Source: Hwanghaeella sp965227365
Lineage (GTDB): Bacteria > Pseudomonadota > Alphaproteobacteria > UBA8366 > Aestuariispiraceae
Direction of reading: 5' to 3'
DNA: 64,000 nucleotides
Assembly: GCF_965227365.1 (NCBI RefSeq)
Contig: NZ_OZ245754.1
Location: 2,790,001 to 2,854,000 of the forward strand
In this document: in pieces, positions 8,753-16,989 of the stretch
How the letters are laid out: each line of letters begins with the position of its first letter
Position numbering within the stretch: position 1 is the first letter of the stretch
Translations under genes and position numbers: made by a program
The notes under the pieces: model-generated
Told to the model about the DNA's origin: nothing
What the model saw: the letters and a program-made list of their open reading frames with translations, nothing else
The model's database searches: none

Positions 8753-8783
8753 AGTCCCGGACGGCATCCGCCTGTCCGGGACT
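8753..8783 (+). terminator. Perfect inverted repeat between dctP and dctQ (system 1)
   Basis: AGTCCCGGAC (8753-8762) and GTCCGGGACT (8774-8783) form a perfect 10-bp stem around an 11-base loop. No T-run follows directly, though seven T residues occur about 20 bases on. It is better read as an mRNA-stabilising hairpin or leaky attenuator than a full terminator. It would raise binding protein over membrane subunits. Confidence 0.6.
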
Positions 8784-8828
8784 CATTCATTTCCGAACTA
8801 TTTTTTTACGGGACTGGGCCCATTCCGA

Positions 8829-9380
8829 ATGGCTGCTGACTATACCCCCGAAACGAAACACGAATGGCTGGAACGAATTGACGCCGGCTATTCCCTGATC
8901 GTGCGTCTGATGTTTTACGCCGCCAGTCTCTATGTCGGGATGATGATGGTGGTGATCGTTTATTACACCTCGTTCCGCAGCATGGGCTGGGACTATAACG
9001 ATTATTCCTTCACCTTTATCGAATACGGTTTCATTTATGTCTTGATGCTGGGTTGTCCCTGGATGGTCCGCCAGCGCGCCCATGTTTACATCGAACTGGT
9101 GACCGCCGCGGTGCCCGACCAAGTGCGGGTCGTCCTGTCGCGCGCCATCGCCGCGGCCTGTTTCCTCGTTTGTCTGACGCTTGCGGTCTATACCGGCATG
9201 CAGACATGGCAGGATTACAGCTGGGGACAGTATGACGAATTGCGCGGCCAGTTGGATATCAAGCGCTGGATCGTCATCGTTGCCATGCCGATCGGTTTCG
9301 GCTTCACGGCCCTCGAATTTATTCGTTTCGTATTCGGATCCTCCCTGATCCATACCGGCGAGATGGGAGTGCACGAATAA
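8829..9380 (+). CDS. dctQ: TRAP transporter small membrane subunit (DctQ family), system 1
   Basis: The 183-residue protein has four predicted transmembrane segments, starting near residues 20-42 (LIVRLMFYAASLYVGMMMV), 62-80, 100-120 and 140-160, the normal DctQ topology. The conserved RQRAHVYIELV segment between helices 2 and 3 is present. It bridges the binding protein and the large subunit DctM in the inner membrane. The stop overlaps the dctM start (TAATG). The ribosome site is weak, consistent with lower expression than the binding protein. Confidence 0.9.
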   Translation: MAADYTPETKHEWLERIDAGYSLIVRLMFYAASLYVGMMMVVIVYYTSFRSMGWDYNDYSFTFIEYGFIYVLMLGCPWMVRQRAHVYIELVTAAVPDQVRVVLSRAIAAACFLVCLTLAVYTGMQTWQDYSWGQYDELRGQLDIKRWIVIVAMPIGFGFTALEFIRFVFGSSLIHTGEMGVHE

Positions 9381-10717
9381 TGGAATGGTATTGGACGCTT
9401 TCCATCTTTTTCGGCTCGATCCTGGGGCTGATGATCATAGGGTTTCCGGTCGGCGTGGCCTTCCTGGCGGTAAACATCGTTGCCGCGATGGTCTATTTCG
9501 GCGGCAGCGGCCCGATCCTTCTGCAGTTGGAACGCGGGGTCGGCACCTTGGCGGGAAATGCCTTCGGGTCGATGGCGAACTTTGCGCTGGTTCCAATACC
9601 GATGTTCCTGCTGATGGGTGAGCTCTTTTTCCATACCGGCCTCGCCAATCGAATGTTCAACGCCATTGAGCGCCTGATGGGCCGCGTTCCCGCGCGTCTT
9701 TCCTATGTGACCGTCGCCGGCGGCACCGCCTTCGCGACGCTCAGCGGGTCCTCCATGGGCAGCACCGCACTGATGGGTACCTTGATGGTGCCGGAAATGA
9801 GCAAGCGCGGGTACAAGAAACGCATGTCTATCGGCCCGATCCTGGGCACGGGCGGCATTGCCATGCTGATCCCGCCCTCCGCGCTTGCCGTTCTACTCGG
9901 AACGCTCGCGGAACTCGATATCGGCGCCCTGCTGATCGCCGGCGTGGTCCCCGGTCTGATGCTTGCCGTCATGTATGCCATCCTGATCTATGCGATGGCC
10001 AAGCTCGACCCCGAAGCCGCCCCGCCCTATGACGTGGAAATGGCATCATGGGGTGAACGGGTCGTCCTTCTTCTGCGTGATGTCGTGCCGATGATCTCGG
10101 TCGTCATCGGCGTCATCGTTCTGATCATGGTCGGCTGGGCGACCCCGTCGGAAGCCGCGGCCTTCGGATGCCTCGGCGTCGTTTTCCTGGCAATCGTGTT
10201 CCGCTCCTTGTCGATCGAAGCCCTCTGGAAATCGCTTCAAGGGGCGACGCGCGTGACGGTGGTGGCGCTGCTGATCATTTTCGGCTCCGCCACATTCAGC
10301 AAGACGCTTGCCTTCTCCGGCGGCAGCGCCGGGTTGATCGATTGGGTCACCGGCTTCGATATTTCCGCCTATACCATGCTGGGCGCCATGTTCCTGATCC
10401 TGCTATTGCTGGGTATGTTCATGGACCAGTTGTCGATGATGCTGTTGACGGTGCCAATCTTCTTCCCGCTGGCGCTGCAATACGGGTTCGACCCGATCTG
10501 GTTCGGCGTCATCATCTTGCTGGCAATGGAAATAAGTTTCACCACGCCGCCCTTTGGGCTGCTGCTGTTCGTCATGCAGGGTGTCGCGCCCCCGGGGACA
10601 CGGTTCTCGGAGATCTGTATCGCGGCTATCCCGTTTATGGCCTGCGCGATGCTGCTGGTGCTAATGATCGTGATCTTCCCGGAAATCGTCACCTGGCTGC
10701 CATCCGTCAGCCGATAG
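9380..10717 (+). CDS. dctM: TRAP transporter large permease (DctM family), system 1
   Basis: A 445-residue, highly hydrophobic protein of about twelve membrane segments, typical of DctM. Family motifs include SGSSMGSTALMGTLMVPEM (near residue 118), IPPSALAVLLG, and MEISFTTPPFGLLLFVM near residue 380. It is the ion-coupled channel of the TRAP system, driving uptake with the sodium or proton gradient. It is directly coupled to dctQ (one-base overlap) and followed after 10 bases by the tautomerase/SnoaL-like gene, with which it probably shares a transcript. Confidence 0.94.
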   Translation: MEWYWTLSIFFGSILGLMIIGFPVGVAFLAVNIVAAMVYFGGSGPILLQLERGVGTLAGNAFGSMANFALVPIPMFLLMGELFFHTGLANRMFNAIERLMGRVPARLSYVTVAGGTAFATLSGSSMGSTALMGTLMVPEMSKRGYKKRMSIGPILGTGGIAMLIPPSALAVLLGTLAELDIGALLIAGVVPGLMLAVMYAILIYAMAKLDPEAAPPYDVEMASWGERVVLLLRDVVPMISVVIGVIVLIMVGWATPSEAAAFGCLGVVFLAIVFRSLSIEALWKSLQGATRVTVVALLIIFGSATFSKTLAFSGGSAGLIDWVTGFDISAYTMLGAMFLILLLLGMFMDQLSMMLLTVPIFFPLALQYGFDPIWFGVIILLAMEISFTTPPFGLLLFVMQGVAPPGTRFSEICIAAIPFMACAMLLVLMIVIFPEIVTWLPSVSR

Positions 10718-10727
10718 GAGAACGACC

Positions 10728-11303
10728 ATGCCTGTCATCAACGTAACCATGCTTGGCGGTGTCTATGACGAAGAGGTCAAGACAAGGATCGCAGAGGCAC
10801 TGACGGACGCGATGCGCACCGTCATCGCCGCACCGCCGGAAGGCGTGATCGTCGCGTTGAACGAATTGCCGGCCGGGAATTACATGCGCGGGCGCACGTT
10901 CAAGACGCCCGGCCCTGCGCTGCCCGACGCACGAGCGGTTGTTCGTAGCTTTCTGGAGCGGATGGAGGCACGCGATCTCGAGGGCGCACGCAGCCTGTTG
11001 GCGGACGAATTCCGCATGATCTTTCCGGGCGGAGAGGAGTTCTCAGCCTTGGAGGAACTGATCGCCTGGGCCAAGCCGCGCTATAACTGGGTCAAGAAAA
11101 CCTATGACGACTGGGATGCCGCCGCGCGCGAGGACGGCGTCGCCGTCACATGCCAGGGCACCCTGCGCGGCGAATTTCCCGACGGCAAAGCGTTCGATGG
11201 CGTTCGCTTTGTCGATTGGTTCCTGGTGCGGGACGGCAAACTCGTCCGGCAACATGTCTGGAACGACCTTGGCGAATACATGCTGACCCAGTCCAGGGAT
11301 TAG
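10728..11303 (+). CDS. Tautomerase-like domain fused to a SnoaL/NTF2-like domain
   Basis: The protein is 191 residues. The first about 65 (MPVINVTMLGGVYDEEVKTR...) match 4-oxalocrotonate tautomerase architecture, including the N-terminal proline exposed after Met removal that acts as catalytic base. Residues about 68-185 look like a SnoaL/NTF2-like cone fold (RSFLERMEARDLEGARSLL, then late FVDWFLVRDGKLVRQH). Such a combination in one chain is unusual. A strong ribosome site (GGAGAA) precedes the ATG. It ends the TRAP system 1 operon, so it may isomerise or hydrate the imported acid before the divergent hydro-lyase/lyase pathway. Domain calls are by eye. Confidence 0.72.
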   Translation: MPVINVTMLGGVYDEEVKTRIAEALTDAMRTVIAAPPEGVIVALNELPAGNYMRGRTFKTPGPALPDARAVVRSFLERMEARDLEGARSLLADEFRMIFPGGEEFSALEELIAWAKPRYNWVKKTYDDWDAAAREDGVAVTCQGTLRGEFPDGKAFDGVRFVDWFLVRDGKLVRQHVWNDLGEYMLTQSRD

Positions 11304-11311
11304 GGGCCGCC

Positions 11312-11818
11312 CTACCCGTCCCCCGGCATCATCACCAGATCCGTATCCTCCGGCCTGGCGCCGGCGGCGGTCAACATCGCATGCACTTGTCCACGATGAT
11401 GGGTCTGGTGATTGAAAAAATGCACCACCACAAGCGCGGTGGGTTTCGTCGACATCTTTTTCGATATCGTGAAAAACCACGTCATTTCTCCGGCCAACCA
11501 GTCCTGATCGACGGATTTCGACCAGTCCACGATGGCAGAGTCCAGTTCCGGGCGGGCTTTCAACATTGCCGCCCAGTCCGGATAACAGTTCGGCGACGTC
11601 TCCACACCGCCCGGCGGCGGGTCTAGGTCAGAGAAGCGGCTCATCCAGATCCGGTCGGCCCATAACAGATGATTCAGGGTCGCGTGGAGCGAACCGAAAA
11701 ACGCACCTCGGTCCCGGCGACGCTCCGCATCGCTCAGCCCGTCAGCGGCCAAATAGAGAGAGCGGTTCTGCCAGGCGTTATAACCCGCCATCTTCTGAAC
11801 ATAATCAGCGGATATCAT
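11312..11818 (-). CDS. DinB-family metal-binding protein
   Basis: A 168-residue four-helix-bundle protein of the DinB/YfiT type. Helix 1 has YNAWQNRSLY, the first metal ligand lies in LHATLNHLLWADRIW (about residue 48), and the second and third lie in HFFNHQTHHRGQVH (about 128-141), giving the usual His triad. The family includes thiol transferases, maleylpyruvate isomerase relatives and many members of unknown function. I chose the ATG at 11818, preceded by GGGAGGG; the frame extends by two GTG codons. It is convergent with the tautomerase-like gene, with 8 bases between stops. Confidence 0.85.
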   Translation of the reverse strand: MISADYVQKMAGYNAWQNRSLYLAADGLSDAERRRDRGAFFGSLHATLNHLLWADRIWMSRFSDLDPPPGGVETSPNCYPDWAAMLKARPELDSAIVDWSKSVDQDWLAGEMTWFFTISKKMSTKPTALVVVHFFNHQTHHRGQVHAMLTAAGARPEDTDLVMMPGDG

Positions 11819-11898
11819 CACCACCCTCCCAGCCTGACCACTGTATCCCAGCGGCCAGGATACGGTCTGCCTTCGCGGTAGCCAAGTATATGCGGCTG

Positions 11899-13239
11899 CT
11901 AATCAAGCAGGATCGAGGTGATCTCCGGGAATGCTAGCATGACGCCCAACCCGATCAACTGAATGCAAATGAAGGGCAGGAACCCCTTAAAGATGTCGGT
12001 CAGTTGGATATGCGGGGGCGCCACCGATTTCAGGTAGAAGGCCGCGGGGCCGAAAGGCGGGCTCAAGAAACTGACCTGCATGTTCATGCAAAACAGAATA
12101 CCGAACCAAACCTTTAGGTGGGACGGATCCAGCCCACCGAACAATCCCATTTCGCTTGCCGTCATCCCGGCAACGATCGGCAGGAAGACCGGCATGGTCA
12201 ACAGCACGATCCCGACCCAATCCATCAAGGCACCCAGGAACAGGAAGATCAGCATCATCATCAGGATGACTCCCATATTCGGCAGTTCCATCCCCAGAAT
12301 GGTATTGGCGACGAAGACCGGCCCGCCCGCGATCGAATAGGCCCCGGCCAGGCAGGTCGCACCGAAAGTCACCCAAAGGATCGTCCCGGTGGACCGCATC
12401 GTGCGCTGCAACGCTTCCAAGAACAATTGCACCGAGAATTCGCCGCGAACCCAGATCAACAGCAATGTGCCGATGCATCCGATGGCGGCCGCCTCCGTAA
12501 TGCCGGTTATCCCGCCATAGATCGAGCCGAGGATCGCGGTGACCAGCATGACCGGCGGCAACAGCCCCTTCAAAGCCATGATCTTGTCCCTGAGCGTCAC
12601 CTCGCCCAGATCGTCCGGCAGCGGCGCCATTTCCGGCTTAAGGCGCGTCCGGACCATGATGTAGAGGATATACAGGCCGCCCAGCATCAAGCCCGGCAGG
12701 ATCGCTGCGCGGAACAGCGCATGGATCGACGTTTCGGTGACGACACCGTAGATGATCAGAACAATTGACGGCGGGATCATCGTACCCAGCGAGCCGGATG
12801 CGCAAATCGTGCCAACGGCAAGGTTCTGGTTGTATCCGAGACGCAGCATCTGCGGCAGAGCAATCAGGCCCAGCAGGACGACCTCACCCCCAATGATGCC
12901 GGACATTGCCGCCATGATGATCGCCATGATGGCGGTCACGATCGCGATTCCGCCCCGCGTCCTCGCCAACCAGACGTTCAAGGCGTCATACATGTCCTTG
13001 GCGATGTTGCTGCGTTCCAGCAGCATCGCCATGAAGATGAACAACGGCACGGCCAACAACGCATGTTCGATGGTGAGATCGTACATGCGCTGGCCGAGGA
13101 TGAAGAATCCGCGCTCGCCCAGTTTCCAATAGGCAACGCATACGCCGAGAAAGCCCGACGCGAGGCCCAGCGGAACACCGGCGGACAGCAGAACGATGAT
13201 ACCGACGAGCAGAAGGATCGAGACTTCAGCAATACCCAT
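11899..13239 (-). CDS. dctM: TRAP transporter large permease (DctM family), system 2
   Basis: A 446-residue polytopic membrane protein of the DctM family, with the characteristic SGIIGGEVVLLGLIALPQM segment near residue 115, MIPPSIVLIIYG, and MNMQVSFLSPPFGPAAFYL near residue 388. Length and motifs match the large-subunit TRAP family used for mannitol/chloroaromatic-like and dicarboxylate substrates. It lies 14 bases after dctQ and ends the operon, which reads P, Q, M on the minus strand. The substrate is not evident from sequence. Confidence 0.94.
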   Translation of the reverse strand: MGIAEVSILLLVGIIVLLSAGVPLGLASGFLGVCVAYWKLGERGFFILGQRMYDLTIEHALLAVPLFIFMAMLLERSNIAKDMYDALNVWLARTRGGIAIVTAIMAIIMAAMSGIIGGEVVLLGLIALPQMLRLGYNQNLAVGTICASGSLGTMIPPSIVLIIYGVVTETSIHALFRAAILPGLMLGGLYILYIMVRTRLKPEMAPLPDDLGEVTLRDKIMALKGLLPPVMLVTAILGSIYGGITGITEAAAIGCIGTLLLIWVRGEFSVQLFLEALQRTMRSTGTILWVTFGATCLAGAYSIAGGPVFVANTILGMELPNMGVILMMMLIFLFLGALMDWVGIVLLTMPVFLPIVAGMTASEMGLFGGLDPSHLKVWFGILFCMNMQVSFLSPPFGPAAFYLKSVAPPHIQLTDIFKGFLPFICIQLIGLGVMLAFPEITSILLD

Positions 13240-13253
13240 GACCTGAAGCCCCC

Positions 13254-13898
13254 TTAAAGATCATCAGCCGGGTCGTGCACGACCTTCGGCTTTTTCCAGT
13301 CCATGACCAGATTGCTAATCGTTTGTACGGCCATCCAAACACAGACGATACAGACCAGCGGCTTCATGACCGCCGGGATCGGCGGGTTCCAGGCCGAACC
13401 GTACAGTTCCCATGTCTGGAACTTCTTGAATGCAACTTTCCAGTAACCGGCAACGACCGCATAACAGAAGATGGCAATGCAGATGGTCGATACCACATCC
13501 AGGGCCCGCTGAACGTTTCGCGATACGATGTCGTAGACGATGACCACGCGAATATGGGCGCGCTGCTGCATGGCGTAGACGCCGCCAAGCAAAAAGATCA
13601 CGCCGCCAAGCCAGCGCGACAACTCTTCCACCCAGAGGGTTGGCGCCTCGAACACATAGCGCATGACCACTTCGTAGAACATGATCATCATGATGAACGC
13701 CACGAAGAACATCAGGACCGAGGCCATATACAGCGTGATGATGTCTACGAAGCTGAACTTCTGTTCATCGTCACCGTGACCATGCAGCGTCTTCTTCAGC
13801 ATCGGAACAAGCCGCGGTGCGACAAAGACGAACCATAGGGCCAGACCGAGCATGATGCTCGAAACCCAAATGAGGCCGCTGGTTGAGAGTTCTGGCAT
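13254..13898 (-). CDS. dctQ: TRAP transporter small membrane subunit (DctQ family), system 2
   Basis: At 214 residues this is a longer DctQ. An extra N-terminal membrane segment (LIWVSSIMLGLALWFVFVAP) and a linker KKTLHGHGDDEQ precede the normal four-helix DctQ core that begins near residue 50. The core has VEELSRWLGGVIFLLGGVYAM and RAHIRVVIVYD, the usual conserved stretch. A strong ribosome site (GGGGGAG) precedes the ATG at 13898. It partners the DctM and DctP genes on either side. Confidence 0.88.
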   Translation of the reverse strand: MPELSTSGLIWVSSIMLGLALWFVFVAPRLVPMLKKTLHGHGDDEQKFSFVDIITLYMASVLMFFVAFIMMIMFYEVVMRYVFEAPTLWVEELSRWLGGVIFLLGGVYAMQQRAHIRVVIVYDIVSRNVQRALDVVSTICIAIFCYAVVAGYWKVAFKKFQTWELYGSAWNPPIPAVMKPLVCIVCVWMAVQTISNLVMDWKKPKVVHDPADDL

Positions 13899-13985
13899 CC
13901 CCGCTCCCCCTGCTGGTCGTTCTACACAACCCCCTGTTTCTTTTCGTTAAGCGGATGTTAGTCGAAAAGGCAGGTCAAAAGAAAC

Positions 13986-14021
13986 TCCGGCCGCGGCAAT
14001 GAAGGACACGCCGCGGCCGGA
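13986..14021 (-). terminator. Strong inverted repeat between dctP and dctQ (system 2)
   Basis: TCCGGCCGCGGC (13986-13997) and GCCGCGGCCGGA (14010-14021) form a perfect 12-bp GC-rich stem with a 12-base loop. In the direction of transcription (minus) it is followed by GTTTCTTTTG, a T-rich tract. This looks like an intrinsic terminator that is probably leaky, 18 bases after the dctP stop and about 90 bases before dctQ, placing it to reduce transcription into QM. Confidence 0.75.
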
Positions 14022-14038
14022 TCAAAGTTTAACCGAGT

Positions 14039-15064
14039 TTACTTCAGCAGACCGATTTCCTTCATGAAGGAAACATGGCTGTCGACAAGCGAGCGCGCTT
14101 CAGGCGTCTTGTCGCCCCATTCCTGCCACTTCTTCTGGGCAAACGTCCGGAACGCTTCGCGGTCCTTTTCCGACCAGTTGTAAAGGATCACACCCTCTTT
14201 CTGCAGTTGCGTCGCAGACTTGCCCATTTCGACCTGGAAGCTCAGCGAGTTGCGGAAGGACAGCTTTTCCATCGCAACTTCAACGATGGCCTTCAGATCA
14301 TCGGGAAGATCATCCCAAACGTCCTTGTTGATCGCCAGATGGTCGGACGGCATTGAGTGGAAACCGGGATAGGTCGTATGCTTCACCAGGTCATAGATCC
14401 CGATGGAATCATTGGTGGTGATGTTCGAGGCATCGGCCCCGTCGATGATCTTCGTTTCCAGTGCACTGAAGACCTCACCGAAGTCCATCACGATCGGCGA
14501 CGCGCCCAGTTCGGCGAAAATTTCGGTTTCGAGGCCGGGAGGCGAACGGAATTTCCAATCCTTCAGGGCATCCGGACCGGGCAGCGGCTTGGAGGAGGAA
14601 AGCGATTCCTGCCCCGGGATCCACCAACCGATGAGCTGCATGCCGTAGGAGTTGTACAGCTTCTGCGCCGCTTCCATGCCGCCGCCGTAATACAGCCACG
14701 AATACTGCTGCCAGGGCGTGTCGTAGCCGCCCATGATATCGCCGACGAACTGGAAGGCCGGGTTCTTACCGGTCTGGTATGCACCACCGGTCATGTCCCC
14801 ATCCAGAACACCGTTGGCGGCGGCGTCGAACGTCTCCGTCGATTTCACGACCGAGGACGAATAAAACATCTCGATATCGATGCGGCCGCCGGACATGCGC
14901 TCCACATCGTCGGCAAATTGCTGTGCATTTTTGCCGTTCAGCGACTCGGCGCTGAGATGGGTCTGGATCCGTAAGGTGTAGTCCGCCGCGTTTGCGGTGA
15001 CCGAAGCGCCAACGAATGCCATACCCAGAACGGCCGCTGTGGCCGCATTGCGAATGATTGACAT
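14039..15064 (-). CDS. dctP: TRAP transporter solute-binding protein (DctP family), system 2
   Basis: A 341-residue periplasmic binding protein. The open frame continues to 15187, but the ATG at 15064 has a GGGAGAG ribosome site and starts a clean signal peptide (MSIIRNAATAAVLGMAF..., cleavage near ANA-A), so it is chosen. The mature part shows TLRIQTHLSAES, a substrate-pocket region around WKFRSPPGLETEIFAELGASP with the conserved Arg that pairs with a substrate carboxylate, and HLAINKDVWDDLPDDLKAIV. The WKFRSPPG form recalls TRAP binding proteins for 2-oxo and aromatic acids, but that is only an impression. A terminator-like hairpin follows. Confidence 0.92.
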   Translation of the reverse strand: MSIIRNAATAAVLGMAFVGASVTANAADYTLRIQTHLSAESLNGKNAQQFADDVERMSGGRIDIEMFYSSSVVKSTETFDAAANGVLDGDMTGGAYQTGKNPAFQFVGDIMGGYDTPWQQYSWLYYGGGMEAAQKLYNSYGMQLIGWWIPGQESLSSSKPLPGPDALKDWKFRSPPGLETEIFAELGASPIVMDFGEVFSALETKIIDGADASNITTNDSIGIYDLVKHTTYPGFHSMPSDHLAINKDVWDDLPDDLKAIVEVAMEKLSFRNSLSFQVEMGKSATQLQKEGVILYNWSEKDREAFRTFAQKKWQEWGDKTPEARSLVDSHVSFMKEIGLLK

Positions 15065-15330
15065 GGTTTCTCTCCCTTCCTGTGACCCGGGCAATCCCCC
15101 AATGCCTTTCCCGCTGTTACAGGTCAGGTGTGATCGTTCGTCACCCGGTACTGCTTGGAGACTAACGCTACATATGTTATCTGACAACTGACAAGGTAAA
15201 TGGATATACCCGTTTTCGTTCCTTTGGGTAATGCGGCCGAATCATAGCCAAATTGCGGTGCCTAAGTGCCGTGGTACCCACCCGAACCCGAACCTACGGG
15301 ATAAGCTGACGCCTTTGAGGGGAGACACAG
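15065..15330. promoter_or_regulatory. Divergent control region between TRAP system 2 and its GntR regulator
   Basis: This 266-base non-coding gap separates dctP (minus) from a FadR-type regulator (plus). Its centre is AT-rich, with the palindrome ACATATGT and a tandem CTGACAA repeat. GTGGTACCCAC (15271-15281) is an inverted repeat of GTGG around TAC, similar in layout to FadR-family operators (TGG...CCA), and sits about 50 bases before the regulator start. Promoter hexamers are not clear enough to place. Confidence 0.45.
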
Positions 15331-16092
15331 ATGGCTGATCCGCGCACTGGAGCGGCAGAGCTTGTCCGGCGATTGCGGCCAGCCGCCGGCGCCACCTCTC
15401 TGGCGGATCAGATCGTGACCCAGCTGCGAGGCCAAATCCTGTCCGGCCGCCTCCAGGCTGGCGACAAATTACCGACGGAACAGGAACTCTGCGATGCCAC
15501 AGGCGTTAGCCGCCCGGTCGTCCGGGAGGCGATATCGCGCCTGAAGGCGGACGGCATCATTGTCAGCCGGCAAGGGGTCGGTGTTTTCGTTGTCGATGAC
15601 AAACGGCGCATGCCTTTCCGCATCGAAGCGCATCATTTCGACGACCAGCGCAATCTACTGAACGTCATGGAACTGCGCCTGTGCGTGGAGGTCGAAGGCG
15701 CCGCAATGGCCGCCGTGAAGCGCAGCGACGCCGATCTGGCGCTGATCGACGAAGCTTTGACCGCGATGAAGGACGCCGTTGCCGACAAGGGGTCCGCCGT
15801 AGAGGAGGACTTTGCTTTTCATTGCGCCATCGCCGCGGCAACCGGAAACGAGTTGATCGAGGGTTTCCTGCGGTTCTTGGGCGTGTTCGTCATTCCACGC
15901 CCCCTTCTTCGCATGCGTCCGGAAGACCCGAGGAAAGGCGCGGCCTATATGGAGCGTCTGGTGGAAGAGCATCAGGCGGTGCGGGACGCTGTCGCCGCCG
16001 GCGACCCGGACGCCGCCAGGGAGGCCATGCGACTGCATCTGGAACGCGGCATGGCCTTTAACCAGAATGCGACCACCGACGAATTCGGATGA
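15331..16092 (+). CDS. GntR-family regulator, FadR type (FCD domain)
   Basis: A 253-residue transcription factor. The N-terminal winged helix (ADQIVTQLRGQILSGRLQAGDKLPTE... GVSRPVVREAISRL, about residues 24-75) is followed by an all-helical FCD domain. The metal-binding FCD pattern is visible: Asp/His in EDFAFHCAIAAATGNELI and later histidines in EEHQAVRDAVAAGD and AREAMRLHLERG. FadR-type regulators usually sense small organic acids. It is divergent from TRAP system 2 across a 266-base gap, so it probably controls that transporter. A good ribosome site (GGGGAG) precedes the start. Confidence 0.92.
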   Translation: MADPRTGAAELVRRLRPAAGATSLADQIVTQLRGQILSGRLQAGDKLPTEQELCDATGVSRPVVREAISRLKADGIIVSRQGVGVFVVDDKRRMPFRIEAHHFDDQRNLLNVMELRLCVEVEGAAMAAVKRSDADLALIDEALTAMKDAVADKGSAVEEDFAFHCAIAAATGNELIEGFLRFLGVFVIPRPLLRMRPEDPRKGAAYMERLVEEHQAVRDAVAAGDPDAAREAMRLHLERGMAFNQNATTDEFG

Positions 16093-16199
16093 AGACCCGC
16101 TCACGCGCGATGTGCGGCAACGGCTATTTTCCCAACTGAATATTCCCGTTTCCGTCAAACCGCTGTACCTTCCCGGCGATGCTCCTTGGGTAAGGCACA

Positions 16200-16580
16200 A
16201 TGAACACCACCGAGAACGGCCTACGGCCCGCGCGCCTCAGGGCTGAACTGTCGCTGGAAGAAGCGGCTTTACGCCTTCGGATCACACCGGAACGCTTGGC
16301 GCGCTGGGAAAACGGAGAGGAAATCCCCGGTACGGATTCCTTGTTCGAACTATCCGTGATCTACGGGGTTCCGCCGCATAGATTGCTCCTCAGCCTTGGC
16401 GAAAAGTCCGGCGGCGGCGATTTCCTGCCTGACGCAACCGTTCCCGCGCTGGACGATTTCCGACGCGAACTTCTGGCGATGAGGGACGTCGAACTCCTTC
16501 CTTTGGATGACGAAACGATAGAGTACTGCGTCGGGGCACTCAGGGCTCGGCTCGATCAGCAGAAACCGCAGAGTAAATGA
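16200..16580 (+). CDS. Small XRE-type helix-turn-helix protein
   Basis: A 126-residue protein with an N-terminal lambda-repressor-like helix-turn-helix: LRAELSLEEAALRLRITPERLARWENGEEIP (split here across residues 11-41) has the pattern of helices 2 and 3 and the typical WENG/P ending. The C-terminal half is acidic with no recognised domain. It stands alone between two other units, with a weak ribosome site, and its targets are unknown. It could be a small transcriptional regulator or the DNA-binding half of an antitoxin-like system, but no toxin is adjacent. Confidence 0.75.
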   Translation: MNTTENGLRPARLRAELSLEEAALRLRITPERLARWENGEEIPGTDSLFELSVIYGVPPHRLLLSLGEKSGGGDFLPDATVPALDDFRRELLAMRDVELLPLDDETIEYCVGALRARLDQQKPQSK

Positions 16581-16734
16581 CCGCGCCGCCAAGTATTGGC
16601 GTAGCGCAAATTGCGGTATTTCAATACAATAGCGATATCTTCTTATGGAACTACTTTTGTCGTGACTGTTTGGCGATTTGACACGGACGGCCATTAAAAC
16701 TTAACGTCCGGTCATACGTAAGAAGGACAACGTC

Positions 16735-16989
16735 GTGAAAAACAGTGTAAATTGGCTCGCTGGACGACGTCGAGGAGGGCCCAGGCCCGCCCGCCCCGAT
16801 ACGGCGAAGTTGTTTCTTTTGAAGATGCTGGTTATGGCCGCGATTGATGAAGACAAGCCGCTGCAGGACAAACTGGCCGAACATTTCGCCGGTTGGCTGC
16901 ACGATCCAGATGCAGCCGCATTGATCGAAAACGCGGCCTTGTTCGACACGGCGGTCGCCGATTTGAAACGCAAGGTGGGTAACGGTTGA
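16735..16989 (+). CDS. Small unknown protein preceding a PAS-like protein
   Basis: An 84-residue protein starting at GTG, with a well-placed AAGGA ribosome site 8 bases upstream. A basic N-terminus (AGRRRGGPRPARP) precedes a helical region (LFLLKMLVMAAIDEDKPLQDK). I do not recognise it. Its stop overlaps the TTG start of the next gene (TTGA), supporting that both are real and coupled. A TTGACA hexamer at 16678-16683 might be the -35 box, but no good -10 box lies at the right distance. Confidence 0.6.
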   Translation: MKNSVNWLAGRRRGGPRPARPDTAKLFLLKMLVMAAIDEDKPLQDKLAEHFAGWLHDPDAAALIENAALFDTAVADLKRKVGNG

